Assembly (NCBI GenBank): GCA_019120675.1 | Contig: DWUQ01000119.1 | Coordinates: forward strand, 1 to 5,498 | DNA length: 5,498 nt | Reading direction: 5' to 3' | Source of the DNA: Candidatus Paenalcaligenes intestinipullorum | Lineage (GTDB): Bacteria > Pseudomonadota > Gammaproteobacteria > Burkholderiales > Burkholderiaceae_B | In this document: positions 1-5,498 of the stretch, piece after piece | How the letters are laid out: the number at the start of each line of letters is the position of its first letter | Numbering within the stretch: the first letter of the stretch is position 1 | The notes under the pieces: generated by a model | Told to the model about the DNA's origin: nothing | The model's database searches: none | Seen by the model: the letters and a program-made list of their open reading frames with translations, nothing else | Made by a program: the position numbers and the translations under genes

Positions 1-2189
1 TACCGACGGGTATTGATGTGGCGGTAGCGGCCGATCGTACCCATACGATTCGTGATTCAGTCAAGCATGTGCAGCGCGAACTCTTGCTCGCTGTCGCGCT
101 CGTGGTGTTGGTGACCTTTGTGTTTTTACGCACCTTTACGGCGACGTTAATACCGAGTGTGGTTGTACCGCTGTCGTTGGTGGGTACCTTTGCCATCATG
201 GCGGCCTTGGGTTTTAGTATTAATAATCTCACTCTAATGGCGCTCACGATCGCGACAGGCTTTGTGGTGGATGACGCCATTGTCATGATCGAGAACATTG
301 TGCGCTTTATGGAAAAAGGCGACTCTGCTTTCGAGGCGGCCTTAAAAGGAGCGGCCCAAATTGGCTTTACCTTGGTGTCGCTCACCGTTTCCTTGATTGC
401 GGTCTTAATTCCATTACTGTTTATGAGTGATGTGATTGGGCGGTTGTTTCGTGAGTTTGCCGTGACGCTGGCGGTAGCTATTTTACTGTCCTTGCTCATC
501 TCACTGACGCTCACGCCCATGATGTGTGCCCGCTTATTGCGTCAAGAATCCGTTGAGCCTAGCACTGTTTCGCTGGCACCATCGGCCTCGCGTTACCAGA
601 GGCTCACCCACTGGCTGGCGCAGCAAATGGATCGGGTGGTGCACGCGTATGATCGAGGACTGCATTGGGTGTTGGCGCATCAAGGGCTAACCTTGGTGGT
701 GGCCATTGCAACCTTTTTCCTCACGGCGGGATTGTATCTGCTTGTGCCTAAAGGATTTTTTCCTGCACAAGACACCGGTATTATTCAGTTGATCACTACG
801 GGGCCACAGGACGCGTCTTTTACCGCGATGAGTCGTCTTCAAGAGCAAGCCGCACGACGACTATTAGCGCAGCCTGGGGTCAACAATGTCACGTCTTTTA
901 TTGGGGTAGATGGCAGCAATGCCGCGCTCAATACCGGACGGATGCAAGTGAATTTGCAGCCCGCTGGCGAGCGGGACAATTTGACTGCGATGATGGCCAA
1001 TATTCAACAAGCAATTGATGCGGTGCCGGGGTTAATGATTTATCAACAGCCCGTACAAGAGCTCAGTGTGGACGATCAGCTCAGCCGCTACCCTTATCAG
1101 ATGGCTTTATCCGATCCAGACCCTGTCGAGCTGGAGCGGTGGTTACCCCGCTGGGTGGAAGCGATGCAGAACCTACCAGCAATTGAGGCAGCAGCCAGCG
1201 ATTTTCAGCCCAATGGGCGACAGCTGGTGCTCGATATTAACCGTGATACGGCTGCACGGTTGGGCGTCACCAAAGCCGCGATTGATGACGCGCTGTACGA
1301 TGCCTTTGGGCAACGACAAATCTCTACGATTTATACTCAATCTGCCCAATATCGGGTGGTGTTAGAGGTCGAGCCCCACGCACGACAAATGCCAGAGAAT
1401 GTCCTGGATTTACCGATTAGCACGCGGACTGGCGCTACGGTTCCGTTACGCACGTTGGCATCGTGGCGCGAACAAAAGCAAACGTTAAGTATTGATCGTC
1501 TGGATCAGTTTCCAGCTGCCAATGTGTCGTTTAGTTTGGCAGCGGGGTCGTCTTTGTCGGAGGCCATTGAGCAGATCAATACGCTTCGCTTGGATATTGG
1601 TTTGCCCGACGCTATTGAGTTGCGCTACCTAGGCGCGGCACACGCTTTTGAAGCGTCACTGTCCTCGACGCTTTGGTTGCTGCTGGCAGCTGTAGTGACC
1701 ATGTACATTGTGTTAGGGATACTATATGAAAGCTATATCCATCCCATTACCATTTTATCCACGTTGCCCTCAGCCGCGATTGGTGCGCTACTTGCTTTGC
1801 TGTTGGCTGGCTATGATCTGGACCTGGTCGGTATTATTGGCATTATCCTATTGATTGGGATCGTTAAGAAAAACGCCATCATGATGATCGACTTTGCGTT
1901 GGTGGCCCAGCGTGAGCGGCGCCTTAGCCCTCAGGCTGCCATTCATGAGGCCGCGCTGTTACGTTTTCGACCGATTTTAATGACCACCTTTGCGGCCTTG
2001 TTTAGTGCGTTGCCGCTGATGTTTGCCACCGGCACCGGGGCAGAGCTGCGCCAGCCTTTAGGGTTAGTGATGGTGGGGGGGCTGATTTGCAGCCAAGTGC
2101 TAACACTCTTTACGACGCCGGTTATTTATTTGTATTTTGACCGTCTTCTACAACGGCGGGAGTCTACTGTTGCATCGGAGTCCGTTTAG
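1..2189 (+). CDS. mdtB: MdtB/MuxB-type RND multidrug efflux pump subunit, 5'-truncated by window edge
   Basis: Inner-membrane proton/drug antiporter subunit of the HAE1 RND family, expected to work as a heteromultimer with the next gene's product. The reading frame is open from base 3, before the GTG at base 18, so that GTG is internal and the true start lies upstream. The visible 728 residues compare with about 1040 for E. coli MdtB. Numbering from base 3, they begin at the end of the first periplasmic porter region and continue through TM2 (about 26-45), TM3 (50-70), TM4 (76-96), TM5 and TM6 (121-174), TM7 (228-248), the second periplasmic loop, and TM8-TM12 (556-708). The proton-relay residues are present: the Asp pair in FVVDDA (90-91), Lys in VKKNA (623), and Arg654 and Thr661 in RFRPILMT. 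GFFPAQDTG after TM7 and GQRQISTIY in the second porter loop match MdtB closely. MuxB is the equivalent Pseudomonas name; the choice between mdtB and muxB is uncertain, and substrates cannot be read from sequence. Confidence 0.95.
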   Translation, partial: PTGIDVAVAADRTHTIRDSVKHVQRELLLAVALVVLVTFVFLRTFTATLIPSVVVPLSLVGTFAIMAALGFSINNLTLMALTIATGFVVDDAIVMIENIVRFMEKGDSAFEAALKGAAQIGFTLVSLTVSLIAVLIPLLFMSDVIGRLFREFAVTLAVAILLSLLISLTLTPMMCARLLRQESVEPSTVSLAPSASRYQRLTHWLAQQMDRVVHAYDRGLHWVLAHQGLTLVVAIATFFLTAGLYLLVPKGFFPAQDTGIIQLITTGPQDASFTAMSRLQEQAARRLLAQPGVNNVTSFIGVDGSNAALNTGRMQVNLQPAGERDNLTAMMANIQQAIDAVPGLMIYQQPVQELSVDDQLSRYPYQMALSDPDPVELERWLPRWVEAMQNLPAIEAAASDFQPNGRQLVLDINRDTAARLGVTKAAIDDALYDAFGQRQISTIYTQSAQYRVVLEVEPHARQMPENVLDLPISTRTGATVPLRTLASWREQKQTLSIDRLDQFPAANVSFSLAAGSSLSEAIEQINTLRLDIGLPDAIELRYLGAAHAFEASLSSTLWLLLAAVVTMYIVLGILYESYIHPITILSTLPSAAIGALLALLLAGYDLDLVGIIGIILLIGIVKKNAIMMIDFALVAQRERRLSPQAAIHEAALLRFRPILMTTFAALFSALPLMFATGTGAELRQPLGLVMVGGLICSQVLTLFTTPVIYLYFDRLLQRRESTVASESV
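2177..2180 (+). promoter_or_regulatory. Putative ribosome binding site for the second RND gene
   Basis: GGAG lies inside the last codons of the upstream pump gene, 11 bases before the ATG at 2192. This is slightly long but workable Shine-Dalgarno spacing. With only two bases between the upstream stop (2187-2189) and the ATG, translation is probably coupled. The assignment is by motif and position only. Confidence 0.45.
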
Positions 2190-2191
2190 CA

Positions 2192-5100
2192 ATGAGATGG
2201 GCCACGATTTTTATTTTTCGGCCAGTCACCACGGTATTAGTTTGCTTGGCCATGATGGGGGTGGGGGCCTTGTCTCTGCTTTGGCTGCCGGTGTCGCCTT
2301 TGCCCGAAATGGAATTGCCTATAATTTCGGTGCGGGCCAGTTTGCCCGGCGCCAGCCCCGAAACCATGGCCTCGACCGTGGCGACCCCGCTCGAACAAGC
2401 CCTAGGCAGTATTTCAGGCGTGACCAATATGGTGTCGCGCAGTTACGAGGGCAACACCCAAGTCAATCTGGAATTTGATTTTAACCGCGACATCAATGCC
2501 GCCGCCCGAGACGTGCAAGCGGCTATTAATCAGGCGCGACCCTTGTTGCCTTCTGGTATGCGGCAGCCGCCTTCGTATGACAAGGTCAATCCGAATTCCG
2601 CACCCGTTGTCGTCCTTTCGATGACTTCCCCAACAGCAACCCAACCTCAGCTTTTTGATTTGGCGACCACAATCGTGGCGCAAAAATTAGCGCAAGTGAA
2701 AGGAGTGGGTGAAATCAGTGTGGGGGGAGCGTCTCTACCCGCGGTACGCATCAGCCTTAATCCACAATTATTGGTGAGCGCAGGGATTGCTTTGGATGAG
2801 GTACGCAGCGCGTTAGCGGCTGCCAATGCTCTGGCCCCCAATGGCTTTATTGAGGATTCGGAGTATCAATGGTCAGTCAGCTCAGGGCGTCAGCTGAATA
2901 CTGCCGCACAAATTCGCCCGTTGATTATTGCGTGGCGCAATGGCAGCGCTGTGAGGTTGCAGGATGTGGCCACGGTGCGCGATGCCTCGGAAGATTTATA
3001 CAACGTCGGCTTTGTGAACGACCAAGAGGGAGTGCTCTTAATCGTACGTCGCCAAGCCGATGCCAACATCATTCAAACGGTGGACGCCATCCATCAGCGT
3101 TTGCCTGAGCTGGAGGCCATGCTGCCTTCCGATGTGCAGTTGCGCGTGGCGCAAGATCGGACGCCCAGTATTCGGGCTACGCTTCATGAGGCTCGGAATA
3201 CGCTGGTGATCGCAGTGTTGCTGGTGATTGGGGTGGTACTGGTGTTTTTGCAGAATTGGCGTGCAGCGATTATCCCTGCGATTGCGGTTCCGGCGTCGCT
3301 AATCAGTACCTTTGCGTTGATGTACTGGTTTGGTTTTTCGTTAAATACCATTTCCTTAATGGCGTTGATTGTGGCCACGGGCTTTGTGGTGGACGATGCG
3401 ATTGTGGTGCTGGAAAGCATCATGCGTCATATCGAGCGCGGCGTGAGCCCCGTGAGGGCAGCGGTGCGAGGCATCCGCGAGGTGGCGTTTACGGTCGTGG
3501 CGATGAGTGTATCGTTGGTGGCGGTGTTTTTGCCGATGTGGCTAATTGGTGGCTTGGTGGGGCGGTTGTTTAAGCAGTTTGCAGTGACCTTGTCGGTTGC
3601 CGTGTTGTTGTCGTTGATTATTTCTATCATTTTAACACCCATGATGGCCGCACGTTTGCTGGCGCCTGTACGCGCGGGCTCTACAGAGCGATCTGTTTCA
3701 AAGTATCGCGGGGTGGCATGGGTGGCCACGTTAGGGAAGCACAGTCACGACTTCTATGCGCGCAGTCTGTCTTGGGCGCTGCGCCACAAAGGTTTTACGC
3801 TGTTGACGCTCGTGCTCACCATTGTGTTGAATGGCTACTTGTATACGGTGATTCCCAAAGGCTTGTTCCCCCAGCAGGATACTGGTCAGGTGCTCGGCTT
3901 TTTTCGTGTGGATCCGGGTACGTCCTTTGAAGCGACCTTGCCCAAGTTAAATCGCTTTCGAGAACTCTTACTCCAAGATCCAGCCATCCGAAATATTGCT
4001 GTCTTTGCAGGTGGGCGGGGCGGAAATACCTCATCCATGCTGCTGGTCGAGTTACAGCCCTTTGATCAGCGTGAAGAAACTGCGTTTGAAGTGGTGGCGC
4101 GTTTGCGGCCGCAGTTGCAACAAGAGCCTGGGGCACGCTTATTTTTAACGCCCCAACAAGATATCTTCACTGGTGGGGGCTTAGGACGGGCAGGGTCGTA
4201 TCAGTACTCAATTTTAGGTACAGACTTAGACGTCCTTAAAGAGTGGGTGCCTAAAATTCGTCAAGCGATGGCGACCCTGCCAGAGCTCGAGGATGTGGAT
4301 ACCGACACCAATGAGGGCGCACAACAAATTTCTTTACGCATTGATCGTGAGCGTGCCGCGAGCTTAGGCGTCGATATGGGATTAATTACCGGCACACTGA
4401 ATAACTCGTTTAGCCAGCGTCAGGTGTCGGTGGTGTATGGTCGTTTAAACCAATACAACATTGTATTGGGTGTGCAAGAGCGTTTTGCCGAAGACTTGCA
4501 ATCGCTGCAGCAAATTGAAATGATCGGCAGCGAAGGCCAGCGCATCCCTTTGTCGGTATTGACCTCCTTTGAGCAGGGTACGAGTCCGACCAGTATTGGA
4601 CACCAAGGGCTCATGGTGGCAGAAAGTATTTCCTTTAGTCTGGCCGAAGGCGTTACCTTGGATCAAGCCACAGAGGCGATTAATCTCGCCTTAGCCGAAA
4701 TCAGTGTGCCGACGCATCAAATACAAACCGGTTTTGATGGCACCGCTAGGGTGATGCGTGATTCCATCGTGCAGCAGCCTTTTTTGATTTTTGCGGCGTT
4801 GATTACGATGTATTTGGTGCTGGGCATGCTGTATGAAAGCTATATTCATCCCATTACGATCTTATCGACCTTACCCTCAGCCGGTATCGGTGCGTTATTG
4901 GCGCTCTTAGCGGTCGGGGAAGAATTCTCGATTATTGCCATTATTGGGGTGTTTTTGCTGATTGGTATCGTCAAAAAAAATGCCATTATGATGGTGGATT
5001 ATGCGCTCATTGCCGAGCGCCGTGATGGGGCCAGCCCCGAAGAGGCGATTTATCAAGCGTGTTTGGTTCGCTTTCGCCCCATCATGATGACGACCATCTC

Positions 5101-5302
5101 TGCCATTTTAGGGGCGTTACCCCTTATCTTGGCACGCGGCGCTGGGGTGGAAATGCGTCAACCTCTTGGGCTGACGATTGTTGGTGGATTGGCGTTAAGT
5201 CAAATTCTTACGATTTACACCACGCCGGTTGTGTATTTGTATCTCGATCGTTTTCGACAACGTTATCGCGCACGACGTGCGCTTAAACAGGCTCATTCAT
5301 AA
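2192..5302 (+). CDS. mdtC: MdtC/MuxC-type RND multidrug efflux pump subunit, complete
   Basis: Second inner-membrane RND (HAE1) subunit, inferred to assemble with the MdtB-type protein into a proton-driven drug exporter. It is 1036 residues against 1025 for E. coli MdtC. The ATG start is well supported: MRWATIFIFRPV aligns end to end with the MdtC N-terminus, and GGAG lies 11 bases upstream. Layout: TM1 (about 11-31); first periplasmic loop with LPGASPETMASTVATPLE (51-68) and FDFNRDINAAARDVQAAIN (95-113); TM2-TM6 (336-486); a cytoplasmic linker (490-530); TM7 (534-553); second periplasmic loop with GLFPQQDTG (557-565) and SQRQVSVVY (741-749); and TM8-TM12 (864-1015). The proton relay is intact: Asp401-Asp402 in TM4, Lys929 in TM10, and Arg960 and Thr967 in TM11. 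The linker after TM6 looks a few residues longer than in E. coli, and the tail is basic (RFRQRYRARR). MuxC is the alternative name. RND family membership is certain; the MdtC subtype is very likely, from position and motif match. Confidence 0.96.
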   Translation: MRWATIFIFRPVTTVLVCLAMMGVGALSLLWLPVSPLPEMELPIISVRASLPGASPETMASTVATPLEQALGSISGVTNMVSRSYEGNTQVNLEFDFNRDINAAARDVQAAINQARPLLPSGMRQPPSYDKVNPNSAPVVVLSMTSPTATQPQLFDLATTIVAQKLAQVKGVGEISVGGASLPAVRISLNPQLLVSAGIALDEVRSALAAANALAPNGFIEDSEYQWSVSSGRQLNTAAQIRPLIIAWRNGSAVRLQDVATVRDASEDLYNVGFVNDQEGVLLIVRRQADANIIQTVDAIHQRLPELEAMLPSDVQLRVAQDRTPSIRATLHEARNTLVIAVLLVIGVVLVFLQNWRAAIIPAIAVPASLISTFALMYWFGFSLNTISLMALIVATGFVVDDAIVVLESIMRHIERGVSPVRAAVRGIREVAFTVVAMSVSLVAVFLPMWLIGGLVGRLFKQFAVTLSVAVLLSLIISIILTPMMAARLLAPVRAGSTERSVSKYRGVAWVATLGKHSHDFYARSLSWALRHKGFTLLTLVLTIVLNGYLYTVIPKGLFPQQDTGQVLGFFRVDPGTSFEATLPKLNRFRELLLQDPAIRNIAVFAGGRGGNTSSMLLVELQPFDQREETAFEVVARLRPQLQQEPGARLFLTPQQDIFTGGGLGRAGSYQYSILGTDLDVLKEWVPKIRQAMATLPELEDVDTDTNEGAQQISLRIDRERAASLGVDMGLITGTLNNSFSQRQVSVVYGRLNQYNIVLGVQERFAEDLQSLQQIEMIGSEGQRIPLSVLTSFEQGTSPTSIGHQGLMVAESISFSLAEGVTLDQATEAINLALAEISVPTHQIQTGFDGTARVMRDSIVQQPFLIFAALITMYLVLGMLYESYIHPITILSTLPSAGIGALLALLAVGEEFSIIAIIGVFLLIGIVKKNAIMMVDYALIAERRDGASPEEAIYQACLVRFRPIMMTTISAILGALPLILARGAGVEMRQPLGLTIVGGLALSQILTIYTTPVVYLYLDRFRQRYRARRALKQAHS

Positions 5303-5304
5303 TG
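5300..5304 (+). promoter_or_regulatory. TAATG stop/start overlap (translational coupling)
   Basis: The TAA stop of the MdtC-type gene (5300-5302) shares its last A with the ATG (5302-5304) of the outer-membrane-factor gene. No strong Shine-Dalgarno sequence precedes the ATG; the best is a weak AGG at 5289-5291. Re-initiation by ribosomes ending the pump gene is therefore the likely way the channel gene is translated. The overlap is seen directly; the coupling is inferred. Confidence 0.6.
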
Positions 5305-5498
5305 GCTATTTGGTTTGTGTGTCCAGGTTGGGTTTTTCGTCGTGCTTCCATCGTGGGGTTGGGGTTGAGTGTGCTCATCAGTGGGTGCGCGGTAGGCCCC
5401 GATTACCAGAGGCCTTTGGTAGAGGTCGGTGATGAGTATTTGCATCAGCCGACAACTGCCGACGGTTGGAAGGCCGCCTCACCCAATGACCAGCTCGG
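5302..5498 (+). CDS. Outer-membrane efflux factor lipoprotein (NodT/OprM/OpmB class), 3'-truncated by window edge
   Basis: Probable outer-membrane channel of the tripartite pump, giving exported drugs a path across the outer membrane. Only the first 65 residues are visible; family members usually run to about 450-500. The N-terminus has a lipoprotein signal peptide: Arg13-Arg14, a hydrophobic core at about 15-27 (ASIVGLGLSVLIS), and lipobox LISGC with the acylated Cys at residue 29 (codon 5386-5388). The next residues, AVGPDYQRP, are the hallmark CxxGPDYxRP start of NodT-family outer-membrane factors. Residue +2 is Ala, not Asp, which agrees with Lol-dependent sorting to the outer membrane. 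The stretch before Arg13 is rather long and hydrophobic (MAIWFVCPGWVF). An in-frame GTG at 5317 is a possible alternative start, but the ATG is favoured by its overlap with the upstream stop. By position it is comparable to opmB after muxC; too little is visible to assign a symbol. Confidence 0.88.
   Translation, partial: MAIWFVCPGWVFRRASIVGLGLSVLISGCAVGPDYQRPLVEVGDEYLHQPTTADGWKAASPNDQL

Noticed and set aside
18..20. GTG at 18 as the start of a short 723-residue RND protein.
   Set aside because: The frame is open to the window edge, and the residues before it (PTGID) continue the expected porter-domain alignment. A start here would remove TM1 and the first periplasmic loop.
1722..1775. Near-identical stretch shared with 4829-4882 (18 identical residues, LYESYIHPITIL then STLPSA), suggesting recent gene conversion between the two RND genes.
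   Set aside because: About 7 of the 18 codons differ at synonymous third positions, and flanking codons diverge freely. This fits an old duplication under strong protein constraint, not recent conversion or a functional DNA repeat.
2075..2081. G7 run near the end of the MdtB-type gene, as a phase-variation tract or frameshift.
   Set aside because: The run encodes the conserved V-G-G-L of TM12, and the frame continues normally to the stop at 2187-2189. It is too short and too well explained by the protein to call.
2137..2478. A + strand open frame spanning the junction of the two RND genes, as a possible small overlapping gene.
   Set aside because: It is an out-of-frame shadow of strongly conserved pump coding sequence, with no ribosome binding site and no recognisable domain.
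3816..4136. A 106-codon minus-strand open frame inside the MdtC-type gene.
   Set aside because: It is antisense to conserved coding sequence, with low-complexity composition and no recognisable motif. The same applies to the other minus-strand frames in the window.
5338..5388. Arg-Arg in the channel signal peptide as a twin-arginine export signal.
   Set aside because: The context is FRRASIVG, which lacks the SRRxFLK pattern. A clear lipobox (LISGC) and the GPDY motif mark an ordinary Sec-exported outer-membrane-factor lipoprotein.

Overview
The window is a fully coding stretch from an RND multidrug-efflux operon. It reads left to right on the + strand in three tightly packed genes. The codon usage (moderate GC, many TTG/TTA leucines) and the strong protein resemblance to E. 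coli MdtB and MdtC (from memory, not a search) point to a Gram-negative proteobacterium, most likely a gammaproteobacterium. I cannot name the genus.

Layout. Bases 1-2189 hold the 3' part (728 residues) of an MdtB/MuxB-type inner-membrane RND pump subunit; about 310-320 N-terminal residues lie upstream of the window. Two bases after its stop, bases 2192-5302 hold a complete 1036-residue MdtC/MuxC-type RND subunit. Its TAA overlaps the ATG of a third gene by one base (TAATG). Bases 5302-5498 give the first 65 residues of this gene, an outer-membrane-factor lipoprotein of the TolC/NodT/OprM class. There is no intergenic space above two bases, no RNA gene, no mobile element, no CRISPR and no visible promoter or terminator.

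How they work together. MdtB and MdtC-type proteins form a heterotrimeric proton-driven drug pump in E. coli, joined through a periplasmic adaptor (MdtA/MuxA) to an outer-membrane channel. The adaptor gene is not in the window and would be expected just upstream. A dedicated channel gene directly after the second pump gene resembles the Pseudomonas muxABC-opmB arrangement rather than E. coli mdtABCD-baeSR, where an MFS gene (mdtD) follows mdtC and the channel is TolC, encoded elsewhere.

I found no evidence of an undescribed system. The window looks like an ordinary, intact efflux operon, and the findings below are modest points for follow-up.
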